Part shown: positions 25,601-30,884 of the stretch, piece by piece
Numbering within the stretch: the stretch's first letter is position 1
Layout of the letters: the number at the start of each line of letters is the position of its first letter
Assembly (NCBI GenBank): GCA_009767595.1
Contig: VSDK01000621.1
Span: 383,597 to 447,596, forward strand
Origin: Symbiodinium kawagutii
Lineage: Eukaryota; Sar; Dinophyceae; Suessiales; Symbiodiniaceae
Length of the DNA: 64,000 bases
Direction of reading: 5' to 3'
Notes under the pieces: model-generated
The model's database searches: none
What the model was told of the DNA's origin: nothing
What the model saw: only the letters and a program-made list of their open reading frames with translations
Program-made: the position numbers and the translations under genes

Positions 25601-28117
25601 CAAAGCTCCATGACCAGGTAGATGTTCCTGGCGACACATCTCCCAAGCACAACGGGACATGGGGATAATGAAGGGAGCTCTGGCGACCCAACAAGCACTC
25701 CTAACCTGGGGACATGGTGATTTGAGTCAAGGCGGACCTCTTCAGATAGAATCAGAAACCAAAAATTGTTGGGAAACAAGCTTTGACACAAAGTTGTAGC
25801 CTTTAGTGATTAACAAATCATGCCTCGTCAGGTCTTTGTACATTCGCATCTTTGTGGAGTCAGATCTCCATGATGAAGATGGATCCGAATGATGTACATG
25901 GTGCAATGACTCTGTGGCTTGTGGTTCATTCGCTTGTACAACCCATGAAGCGCAAACACACACGCACATCAGAACCGAGGTGAAACAGGTGAATTCAAAG
26001 CTGATCCTGGATGTGAAGGTGTGAATATGCGAAGATTTATTCTACGTACATATATCCTATGCATGTATACATACGAATAGGTGTATACATACATAAAAAT
26101 GTGCATTCTATGTGTATGTAATAACATTTATAATTATATCTTTTATGTATATATATAAAAAATACTATACATATATATATATAATATGCATATAAATGAT
26201 GTGCGTGTTGTGCATGGAAGTTTCACGGTGTGACTTGTGGAGACTATCGATCTGCCGTAATTTCTAATAATATGGAGAAGTCTTGTTTGTGAGATCCGCA
26301 CGACAAAGGCATAACGTAACCTTGGCTCGACATGGGCCCAGTGTAGCCTCAACATGCCTCAACATAGGCTCAACATGGGCTCAATGGCTGCATGAGATGT
26401 GACGTGTGGCACATTAGATGAGACTCTTTGTGACCACAACGATTTCCGGACTGCTAATATGGAATGAAATAGGCTTTGTTGTCATTCTCGAAGCAATTTT
26501 CTGTATTTTGTTGAATTTTGCCCATTTCGTCGAAAGAGAAATCGAAAGAACGATGATTGTGGTCAAGTGGCTATATACATTGAGCTACCAGTACTATAAG
26601 GAAAAGAATGGAGAAGAAATCAGGGGGAAGTAGAAGATTCAAGAGTTACAGATTGACTTGCAGACAAGAAATGTTTGAGAGCTAGAGAAGTTAGAGATCT
26701 CTCTTCGTTTGAGATTGACTTCGGTTCAGTGCAAGGTGCGCCTCAGATCCTCGAAACTTTCGTACAGCTTGATGATGTTAGGATGGTCCTCATGGAGTGC
26801 AAAGGGGCACTCCTTCCGAAGCTTCTTAAACCAATACTAAGAAGTTTCTAAAATCTTCTGGCGATGCTTCTAGAGGTAATACTGTGATCAAGTTCAATCA
26901 GAAATCAAATTTCCTCTGAAGGATCTGGCCAACATTGCTGGCATGAATGTGTCGGTCCATCATCTTCATGATTGGAATTTCTTGCTTGAACCGCTCAATG
27001 TTCTTCATCTTGCCCTGTGCCAATTTCAGTTGAGCAGTCGGAGAAGCAAACTTGTCAATTTCTCTCAACTCATTTCGATGTATTTTCTGGCCTCACTCGT
27101 GGTGCATTGTGAGATTCAACATGATGCAGCAAGTGATCATGGAAGACTGAACAATCCCAAAAGAGAAAAAGGCGACTCCCGTCCAATAGCCACTGTGCGT
27201 GAACAACCAGCAAACGGAACCAGTGACAGGAACTCTTGACTATGAAACTGGCGAAGCCCTCTACGTTCTGTGAGTAGTAACAACATGTAACAACTGTTCC
27301 TTCTACTTGACTGTTTCATGATGTTTCCACAATGATTTAATGAGATTTCTTTCTGCTTCTTGATACTTCCTCATACTTCTTGGAGAAGTAAACATATGGT
27401 AGTTTATCAAAATGGTGGACCTCCCAAATCATCCATCATCCATCATTAGTAAGAATAAACCAACCATTTTAGGAGGTCCCTATTTCAGGCGGTCATTATT
27501 TTAAGAAACCCTCATATGCTGGACTTTTGCTTCGGTTCCCTCCCTGCAGCGTCGCAATTCTGGCCTTCGCAATGGTTTTCACCGCTCGGATGGCGTTTGT
27601 GGCCTTGTTCTTGCCTTTGCAAACGTAGCCATAGGACCTGAGGTACCCCAATCGATTCACGCAATTCACACATCTGGGTGCCAAGGCATAGCGGTACCCT
27701 AAAACCAGTGGTTTCCGTTTGTAAAATGTTGATTTTTTTGTGGGGTTCTTGGTTACCCTATTTTGGCACCCGTCTCAAACAGCTAACAGCACTTCGAACA
27801 GCTGAGCAAAGGGAGACAAGGACTGCAGGATTACTGCAATCATCTGAGTCTGCCACCCTTCGCCAAGCTTCTTCTTGTCAAGATCGTAGAAATCCAGGAT
27901 CTTTCCTCTTTTCGACTTGAGAAAAATCGCTGAAACTTACCACAACTAGACTGCCAGCATCCTTCCCAGCAGTGTTTCCAACAGCTGACTGTGATGAATC
28001 TCTTGGGACAGAGCCTGGATTGTCGATGATAAATTGAGCTCGGCCCATCCCTGCAGACTCTTTTCCCTGGCGAAATTTCCCAGCCCTGCGCTTCTGCAAG
28101 TCTCGAGTCTTGGTCAT
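1661..28117 (-). CDS. CPK: Calcium-dependent protein kinase (CDPK), 26 exons
   Basis: Ser/Thr kinase directly activated by calcium through C-terminal EF-hands. Predicted exons in gene order: 28001-28117, 27857-27900, 27565-27637, 26958-27014, 26742-26788, 25549-25627, 25185-25247, 9233-9280, 8118-8201, 7870-7923, 7573-7596, 7424-7495, 7294-7347, 7153-7202, 7034-7076, 6741-6830, 6643-6678, 6329-6383, 5599-5635, 5348-5393, 4877-4944, 4605-4655, 4504-4543, 4208-4249, 3484-3543, 1661-1729. They sum to 1503 nt, 500 residues plus TGA, all in phase. Visible motifs: LGEGSYG loop at 51-57, ATP lysine Lys74, HRDLKPEN at 163-170, DFG at 188-190, APQ in place of APE at 212-214, autoinhibitory segment near 318-333, EF-hand loops at 359-370, 394-405, 430-441 and 468-479. 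Donors are 7 GT, 11 GC and 7 GA. The last EF-hand loop is split by the final 1.75-kb intron. The family is well known in alveolates. The ATG is the weakest point: it abuts a MITE-2 copy, and a further 5' exon is possible. Confidence 0.9.
2080..2207. repeat. MITE-2 copy in the last CDPK intron
   Basis: Starts GGCTATGTGTCAAAACCCTG, has the family core CCCATCATTAACC, and ends GCTTGACCCAGCTCGCC, which mirrors the start imperfectly. Confidence 0.7.
3739..4135. repeat. (TA)n-rich low-complexity stretch
   Basis: About 400 bp dominated by TATATA, CATATA and TGTATA runs, within the CDPK intron between the exons at 4208-4249 and 3484-3543. Reading frames here (Tyr/Ile-rich) are repeat artefacts. Confidence 0.85.
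4721..4836. repeat. MITE-2 copy in a CDPK intron
   Basis: Starts ATGGCTGTGGATCAAAACCC and ends ATTGACCCATGGCCA. It makes up about half of the 221-bp intron 4656-4876. Confidence 0.75.
5022..5268. repeat. Minisatellite, unit about 11-12 bp
   Basis: Imperfect tandem copies of CTTTCATCCAC / CTTCATGCAC, preceded by a short GA run. It lies inside a CDPK intron. Confidence 0.85.
5422..5553. repeat. MITE-1 copy filling most of a short CDPK intron
   Basis: Left end GGGTTCTCAAAATAAGGGA, right end ACTTGAGAAACCACC. It occupies 132 bp of the 205-bp intron 5394-5598. Confidence 0.75.
8711..8818. repeat. MITE-1 copy in a CDPK intron
   Basis: Full copy with ends AGGTGTTTCTCAAAATAGGG and GGCTCAAGAAACACCCAT, between the CDPK exons at 9233-9280 and 8118-8201. 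Confidence 0.8.
9314..9419. repeat. MITE-1 copy just inside CDPK intron 7
   Basis: Left end ATGGGGGGGTTCTTATAATA, right end TATTTTCAGAAACACCCAT, core GGTTGGTTTATTACTA. Confidence 0.8.
9917..15085 (-). CDS. Unidentified gene: candidate minus-strand exons inside CDPK intron 7
   Basis: Not recognised. Coding-like minus-strand stretches sit at about 14947-15085 (includes VVSCDDFDQLRSHTPS), 14704-14870 (SDPAAITAEEFDVLGGL), 13889-14085 (GGRLPRIQLPKFVKGLESS), 11213-11313 (FFPVVVPETGPRGVAPQLVL), 10594-10737 (DVQERQEEIRQVMNQLQG, coiled-coil-like) and 9917-10085 (LSDLAKFAAQFQQRRVELDA). Most are bounded by plausible GT/GC/GA...AG signals, but phases could not be chained with confidence, and they may belong to more than one gene. 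None fits between the CDPK exons at 25185 and 9233, which already join in phase. They are therefore either a gene nested in that intron on the same strand or material placed there by rearrangement or misassembly. Confidence 0.4.
10289..10402. repeat. MITE-2 copy
   Basis: Starts ATGGCTATGGGTCAAAACCC and ends GCTTGACCCAGCTCGCCAT; core CCCATCATTAACC. Confidence 0.8.
10772..10873. repeat. MITE-1 copy
   Basis: Well-preserved inverted ends TGGTGGTTTCTCAGAATA and TTTTGAGAAACCACCA, flanked by TT on both sides. Confidence 0.85.
10984..11099. repeat. MITE-1 copy, CTCAAGCCATA end type
   Basis: Ends TGGGTGTTGCTCAAGCCATA and CTATGACTTGAGAAAGACC. The second subterminal variant of the family is present at both ends. 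Confidence 0.75.
11458..11552. repeat. MITE-4 copy
   Basis: Left TGTACCAAGAGAGTGGTACC, core ACCACTGGTTTCCTTGTAAA, right CCCTATTTTGGCACA. Two other copies at 27677 and 50838 define the family. Confidence 0.7.
12196..12362. repeat. Tandem repeat, unit about 22 bp
   Basis: About seven imperfect units of GATGCTTAACCAATGGTTT plus a short tail, directly repeated without spacers. Confidence 0.9.
15452..15539. repeat. MITE-1 fragment
   Basis: Left end GCTGGTTTCTCAAGTCATA and core GGAATAAACCAGCCAT are visible; the right TIR is missing. Confidence 0.65.
15848..15932. repeat. (GA)n-rich microsatellite
   Basis: Runs of GAGAGA and AGAGAAAGA over about 85 bp. Confidence 0.9.
16207..16241. repeat. Left part of a MITE-1 copy split by the copia insertion
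   Basis: AGTCAGTTTGGGGTACCCATG resembles the MITE-1 left end. The rest of the same element resumes at 23063 on the other side of the retrotransposon. The left TIR is diverged. Confidence 0.55.
16237..16241. repeat. Target-site duplication CCATG, left copy (right copy 23063-23067)
   Basis: CCATG directly precedes the TG of the 5' LTR and directly follows the CA of the 3' LTR. Five bp is the usual duplication length of copia integrases. Confidence 0.8.
16242..16512 (+). repeat. 5' LTR of the copia element, 271 bp
   Basis: Begins TGTTGATTTGACACC and ends CACCAATTTACA. The last 136 bp (16377-16512) recur at 22927-23062 with about one difference. The first 135 bp have no counterpart at the 3' end. 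Confidence 0.8.
16514..16526 (+). promoter_or_regulatory. Primer-binding site, initiator Met tRNA type
   Basis: TGGTAGCGGAGCC lies one base after the LTR. It differs by one base from the complement expected for a eukaryotic initiator-methionine tRNA 3' end (TGGTAGCAGAG), the usual primer of copia elements. Confidence 0.7.
16574..18262 (+). CDS. copia Gag and protease (first part of the polyprotein)
   Basis: 562 residues ending in TAG at 18260-18262. The N-terminal half is an alpha-helical Gag with no catalytic motif. A CCHC zinc knuckle (CFRCGKPGHRARECK) is encoded near 17513-17557. A retropepsin-like site LDCGASESIVG follows near 17752-17785; DCGAS replaces the commoner D-S/T-G. The ATG at 16574 lies 48 bp after the primer site and is the first in the frame. 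The next reading frame continues in the same phase after the TAG, so one Gag-Pol frame is interrupted by a single stop. Confidence 0.88.
   Translation: MTADLGINPKLPTWSGDWRNFPDYKFAALLELDGCKADEKKLLAPRLVRNLTGRAWEACLDIDRERLKDEDGVSYLMEHLKTKRGREQADLLGDALEQYFQTGEAIRRDGEGLTDFEQRHATLTREIAKAMNESGIKTTVPSEIYGWFAINRLIRLEPSDTAVVKAQTPSYKIDDVMGTLRKMWGGDSLLRKDGERKRQGANKTYVVQPEDDDDHQGEAVPGLIAHQTEEDLQQEEERVEESTVLYEEALNAVMDNPDDSAVWATFQEAKKTFYKDARKALDRSRVSRGFYPSKSNDNKTKVVINNSRNRNEVCFRCGKPGHRARECKQVVRGSQNHRGSPSTASGGVGFVFTACGQMSEADQTCEKSEPPPREESAMGVYATFQRNGRPHAILDCGASESIVGAHTLQDIGEHLEELGFDQQEEILVNRDVSRNFVFGNNQVAPSLGVAEVTAGVDGVELPLTAHVVEGPTPLLLSSQWLAEHAAVINFKTGVAQFDFTHGHQIQLLRSPTNHLLLPIDSFAGNEKQILEQRISDDHECPAVKKLSNATCTAHIECDTAKP
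18263..22948 (+). CDS. copia Pol: methyltransferase-like domain, integrase, reverse transcriptase, start of RNase H
   Basis: About 1560 codons in the frame of Gag, with no ATG of its own near the start, so expression needs TAG readthrough or another mechanism. Domains in order: Rossmann/methyltransferase-like region (about 18510-19020; LLEVCTPWDSPLSQAV, SPPCDPW, then GEHPLMAQSW and a cysteine cluster CDGCRFGC); HHCC zinc finger (about 19360-19490); integrase core with Asp in TVDTFYW and RFDDEGGF, but GKHSRH where GKxERH is usual; a basic, Pro/Ser-rich linker overlapped by a +1-frame ORF (20661-21347); copia reverse transcriptase (about 21890-22560) with KARLIIKGF, DIKTAFLNG and HVDDLL; first motif of RNase H (FHDASW). 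The frame ends at a TGA inside the 3' LTR, only about 25 residues after that RNase H motif. Confidence 0.88.
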   Translation, partial: GQHHRETCLVVSQSGPSADILPKVPDTNSDKCMHASVTTSSGHDDVEHDCDVVHGLSRGRQLWFVKQAQQAKETFLENFRSCTKRLDLLEVCTPWDSPLSQAVIDLGGTAERIGVHNGYDLSTKAGLTKVLALLRRERPRYVHVSPPCDPWTAMNNANQRNPEQILNLELKRQHSRKILKNCQKILEVQRQELDGDAGGEHPLMAQSWSESTMKKMVKLCGTRFRCDGCRFGCHNPETKRPLQKPWGWFSSVAGIQSALNKRCLHEPHEHDRTEGKLTSGTAVYPRLLCLAFAKALLSTDAQVHAIFQRAQELPLLSTHHASDDMDDTTRHDAEDTSITTVEVEHGHDRVGNVGEWDHDQIMHKLRTIHSNLGHPSNTVLCRLLREAKAPQKVLEVAQLFECDFCRQRGHASMHKTSGVTLRHDKWECLTVDTFYWHSPHRDDQGEPVEHVVGVSFMDDATDYHQACVVRSGSKKIPSCNGGEVMKAISKEWLKVLPKPKMVRFDDEGGFRDKILQEFLEGQNIQLSYIAGEAAWQMGKHSRHLEVLKENMTLLALELGPEVKAETLLELSLCAKNNLHQIKGYSPNQWAFGQEKGQVGSWLQDGDHLPAQSQRSDVSFDQNIQNMLLAKQTFLKADARRRILRAEKGKARKSEVFEIGQLVYLFRKGRNATSRREAGWYGPARVVGVEKTTEGTNTQGSIVWVAHGVTLYRCAPEQLRKVTKHLQGIADDVRDTNVFDEIKRAGNKTNYRDITQDVQDMAPDDEMHEDEPEQLEPPEPVLPTQAEVPFYRARGKQSQQDVRRRPDHRKPEGPGAEDGRGQECRPLPEGQGGSPAVGSSDAWSAGGEGRKASRIEVPGVADSGSRVCDLAPPASPSEPQVRQHPGVCPPPRVSPNADQTTSPTDGSATAKAHDQSGSAIDPSSVAEFQRRAGTIRDRQRLERSSLSSHAGYPTSRDGALRSDTSAARNDDRISRAQESSGPGPSDHRGTTCSPSPVIRPSATDAGTAEPSGRTPGDDREDSKLQECRVSEHRSRFRSRSPRGHGIDEDDILFGVRTDLFPILEEVIPTDDHDYAVGNIPSDPQTLRPTDQEEKRNIDLKCFDRGTFGTSSQPREETGKTSSHTEHAFFNQVKQGAEVCEIHLEVAPRDVHKRTRNGHHEWTLNEKPKKRAEVQFKTLNDDDKMGFLKAMQGEIGSYLDHEAVEIVSKQGIPRERVMGMRWVLTWKPVENEHGQVTHHKPKARLIIKGFQDPDLLQLQRDAPTLCSSNRNLILALAALNHWRVSAGDIKTAFLNGDQTEADRMVFAEPPEEVKGMLGMKPWELFRILKAVYGLLHAPRKWCEKLAAVLEEQGWLRSQLEPCVWRLFDGDSLVGLIGVHVDDLLCCGSGDVYEKQIHLLRNSFPFGAWKNAYEEPIQFCGCEIVQHSDFRVELNQERYADSINEINVERERKQKPDEPINENERKQLRAVLGALSWRSTQSAPWLSATISYLQGAFNHATVQELLQTNKVVRTQKQYSDIPLVFPSTMSCPVVVTFHDASWASRKDGTSQGGMLTVLELFTLH
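20661..21347 (+). CDS. 228-codon accessory ORF in the +1 frame of copia Pol
   Basis: Complete ATG-to-TGA frame, overlapping Pol between integrase and reverse transcriptase. Its product looks more like a normal protein than the Pol frame over the same bases, which reads as low-complexity Pro/Ser/Arg/Gly. A mid-N-terminal segment (about residues 55-85) contains GLKCQELLTQDPEYVIWLLQ, which recalls the short K-G-x-D-x-x-Y-x-x-W region of exonuclease X-like C-terminal domains; this comparison is tentative. The C-terminal half is predicted coiled coil (LLRGMMTGFQELKNRVDQVQ and following heptads). It could be a captured host ORF, an accessory protein, or a structural insert. Function unknown. Confidence 0.55.
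   Translation: MSGDDQIIANLKDQVQKTAEAKNADLYQKAKEALLQLDHQTHGQQVVKEGKHRGLKCQELLTQDPEYVIWLLQHHPQNLKFVNILEYVRRPESRPMLTKQRLQQTAQQLPRPTTNQVQPSTPAVLPSFNEELAPSEIDSDWSAVHSHPMQDTPLPETELSEVTHLLRGMMTGFQELKNRVDQVQATTEGQHAALHQSFGLLQQMQEQQSHQAERLGMIEKTQSSKSAE
22927..23062 (+). repeat. Truncated 3' LTR of the copia element, 136 bp
   Basis: Matches the last 136 bp of the 5' LTR with about one mismatch and ends CAATTTACA before CCATG. The first 135 bp of the LTR and the 3' end of pol are missing. The junction lies at GGAGT, shared by both sides. Confidence 0.85.
23063..23172. repeat. Right part of the MITE-1 copy that received the copia insertion
   Basis: Contains TGGTTGGTTTATTACTAG and ends TGTGACTTGAGAAACACCC, the standard MITE-1 right end. 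Confidence 0.75.
24225..24345. repeat. Tandem repeat, unit about 20 bp
   Basis: Imperfect copies of GATGAGAATTCATGAGGATT. It lies between the copia element and the CDPK exon at 25185-25247. Confidence 0.85.
25384..25486. repeat. MITE-1 copy in a CDPK intron
   Basis: Clean ends ATGGTTGTTTCTCAAAATAG and TTTTGAGAAACCACCAT, within the 301-bp intron 25248-25548. Confidence 0.88.
27396..27515. repeat. MITE-1 copy in a CDPK intron
   Basis: Ends ATGGTAGTTTATCAAAATGG and TTTAAGAAACCCTCAT; core AATAAACCAACCATTTTAGG. Confidence 0.8.
27677..27771. repeat. MITE-4 copy in a CDPK intron
   Basis: Left GGTGCCAAGGCATAGCGGTA, core AAAACCAGTGGTTTCC, right GGTTACCCTATTTTGGCACC. It lies between CDPK exons 27857-27900 and 27565-27637. 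Confidence 0.8.
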
Positions 28118-28118
28118 T

Positions 28119-28236
28119 TGGCCATGGGTCAAGCAGTTAACCAACCAATGATGGTTGATACTGACCAACAAACTATAGGGAAAACAATGTTTAATGATGG
28201 GGGAACCAGGGGTACGGGGTTTTCACCCACTGCCAT
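28119..28236. repeat. MITE-2 copy abutting the predicted CDPK start codon
   Basis: Inverted orientation. The end TTGACCCATGGCCA (minus strand) stops about two bases before the ATG at 28117-28115. Core GGTTAATG relatives and AGGGAAAACAATG match the other copies. Confidence 0.8.
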
Positions 28237-28880
28237 TTCAATTTCAGTATGTGAAGCAATATGATGATATTGTCGCAAGACTGTCGCTTTTTATCATGCA
28301 TCACAGCTCTCGCGACCGTCGCGAACATGTTGCGACTCTTCAATCGCTGTCATGCCTTGTCATTGCCCTTCTCAGGTGCCTGGCGGCTGGAGCTTGAGCA
28401 TGTTGCAAGAATGGGACGAATGTTGAAGACAAACAAAGTACAAAGCCTTGTGTCTCAAATGGGAAGGGCCTGGTTTAAGATGTGAAATATATCATATATA
28501 TTCAAAAATGATGAAAACTGACGTGAAAATTCGATCGTGATTCTGCAAGTTAGATGATGAAAAATGTGAAAGTCACCCCTGGCTCCTCTGCCGGCTTGCT
28601 ATTATTGCAGCCCATGGCAGCCTAGTGCGGGCCGAGTCTGTGACGCAATAGAAAAGTCAGTGGTGTCAGATCAAAACCACTTAAACTTCAAGGGAAAATC
28701 TAAACAAAAATCAATGGAAAGCCATGGAAAATCTAAATTCAAACAAAAACAAACTTAAAGCGACAAAAATTGGAACATCTAAACATCAAAGACGCTCAAC
28801 AAGGAAAAGGCATGAAACCGATTCAAAAATCTAAATGCAAGCATGAAGTCATTGCAATACCATGTGCTGTCATTTGATTA

Positions 28881-28957
28881 GAACACCCCTGGTAGTTCCA
28901 AGTCGCTCCCCCTTTAAAGGGATGTAGGAATACCCCTTGCACAGCTCATCGCTCCCT
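28881..28957. repeat. Family-3 element
   Basis: Starts GAACACCCCTGGTAGTTCC and ends CATCGCTCCCT, with the palindromic core CCCTTTAAAGGG. Confidence 0.75.
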
Positions 28958-29102
28958 AACAGTCAGGCTATGGGAGGTGTCCCTTGCCCAACACAACTCG
29001 CACCTGCGCCCAAGTTTGGGCCGCCCAGATCTACGCTTTCGATCCAGAGTTCGTTTCGGACCATGGCCTTCCTAGGGCCTAGGAGAGCCTCAAAGTCCAG
29101 CA

Positions 29103-29216
29103 TGTGGGGGTTTCTCAAGCCAGTTTGGAGACCACAAAACTGGTTGATTTGTGAAAATAAGTAGTTAATAAACTGGATGACAACTGAGGGTACCCCTATG
29201 GCTTGAGAAACCACCA
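29103..29216. repeat. MITE-1 copy, CTCAAGCCA end type
   Basis: Ends TGGGGGTTTCTCAAGCCAGT and TATGGCTTGAGAAACCACCA. Confidence 0.85.
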
Positions 29217-29643
29217 TATCAAGATCTTTTGGCAAGAGGAATAGCAGGCTTTTCTCACGAACAGGTGTCAGCAGTAGGGCTTAGGTGTTAGTGTCTTTTC
29301 CGCTGGCGAACTCTTCAGTTTGACGATGGAGTCTTCTACTTGTATGTCTTCACAATATTTTCAGTATGTGTTCACTAAGTTTCAACTCTTTTTCTATATT
29401 TCACTTCTTCTTTTCTTCCAAAAAGAGATGCGAATGAAGAAAGACTCACTTGCGCCACGGAAATTCCCTGGCTTAAGGCCGACCACTTTGCAACAAAGAT
29501 CCTCACCAAGCACTTCCTCCATATGACACTATCACCTATAAGCAATTTTCGGCGGCTCGTTACCGGGCACTTCAAAACATGATGTCAACATTGCTTTTTT
29601 TCCAAGGCATCACCCTGGCTTCTGAAACTTGGATTACCCATCT

Positions 29644-29759
29644 CAGGGTTTCTGAAGCCAGTTTGGGGACCCCATAAATGGTTGGTTTATTGATGTTTAT
29701 TGCCATAAATGCTTCAAAATTGGATGATTTCGGGGTACCCCTATGACTTGAGACACCCT
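29644..29759. repeat. MITE-1 copy
   Basis: Ends AGGGTTTCTGAAGCCAGTTT and CTATGACTTGAGACACCCT; core TGGTTGGTTTATTGATG. Confidence 0.82.
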
Positions 29760-30376
29760 GCATCTGCGTCTCTCTTTTCTGCGTTGAAGGTCTCGCACGG
29801 ATGTTCCGGGCGGGTGCACTAACGAGGCTGCCTGGCACGAAGGTTAGAAGCTGCAATACCAAGCTGCAACGTGTCGGGTCAGGCATCGCAACCCTCCAAT
29901 GCATTCGGCGCCTGGTACATTTCACCGAGGCGCCTTGGTCGTGCCATGGGAATCCCCATATCCCAAAGTTGTGACAAGTTTGGGCACAAAAGGGAGGACC
30001 TTCAAGATACTTCCATCAAAATCCTTCAAGTCTTTTACTTCAAGTCTGTATCTATCATTTTTCAACTACTATGTTGTCTTATTTCAAGTCTATATTCTAA
30101 TATATTTGCTATGATCTATCTCTTCTATGTTACACATTGTGTTTCACCAGAAACTCCGTGAATAACACCGAGTTCCAGCACCTGGATGTTTGGCATCGGT
30201 TGCATCGGGGCTTGGCCCATCTGCATCATCTGAAGCCTGGCAGCCAGGCGTCGGCCCACGGCGTGGCCACCATGGGCTGCCAGGGCTGCAGAGCTGATCG
30301 AAAGGTCTCTGGGCCCAGCACAGCTGCTGCTGCTGCTGTTGTTCAAGAAGCCACTGTTGTTCCTCACCGTGGGAGA

Positions 30377-30445
30377 TAGTTGATGATAATTGATGATAGT
30401 TGATGATAGTTGATGATGGTTGATGACTAATGATAGTTGATAATA
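30377..30445. repeat. Short tandem repeat, unit TTGATGATAG
   Basis: About seven near-perfect 10-bp units. Confidence 0.85.
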
Positions 30446-30884
30446 GTTAATGATGTTAACTTGGAGCCTTCACAACTGAAGGCCTCCAACGAGTCGACAT
30501 CTTTCACCGAGGTAGCTCAACTCTGGAAGGTTTGCTGCACATCGATTCACTGGAGCTTGCTTCGACAAGTTTGGTGCTGGAAGCTGGGCTTGTTGAACTT
30601 GCAATCCGAGAGGCATGTTGAAGCAGTTCTTGCTCTGCCCCAGGCTGGTTTTCTGGAAGCAGATTCTTCAGCACCACCCTGGATCACAGTGGAAACCCAG
30701 ATCCACACATGGACTAATCATTACCGCCATAATCTTAACCACGGATTCATAAATTCCCTTGGTTGGTTAATTAATTGGGGGGGGCACCATCTTAATGGGA
30801 AACCAGTTGGCTTCACTGGGAGATACCTCGAGATACCCCCAGATACATCAACCAGGAGTGGCTCGCTTCATCCGGGGTCGCCCC

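Larger units (their letters stand above)
28237..29879. other. Intergenic stretch with elements and one doubtful minus-strand exon
   Basis: Holds a family-3 copy (28881-28957) and two MITE-1 copies (29103-29216, 29644-29759). A minus-strand frame at 28963-29102 (MLDFEALLGPRKAMVRNELW and onward, ending TGA) looks mildly coding and could be a 5' exon of the CDPK gene or a 3' exon of the kinase-like gene. This is not resolved. Confidence 0.4.
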
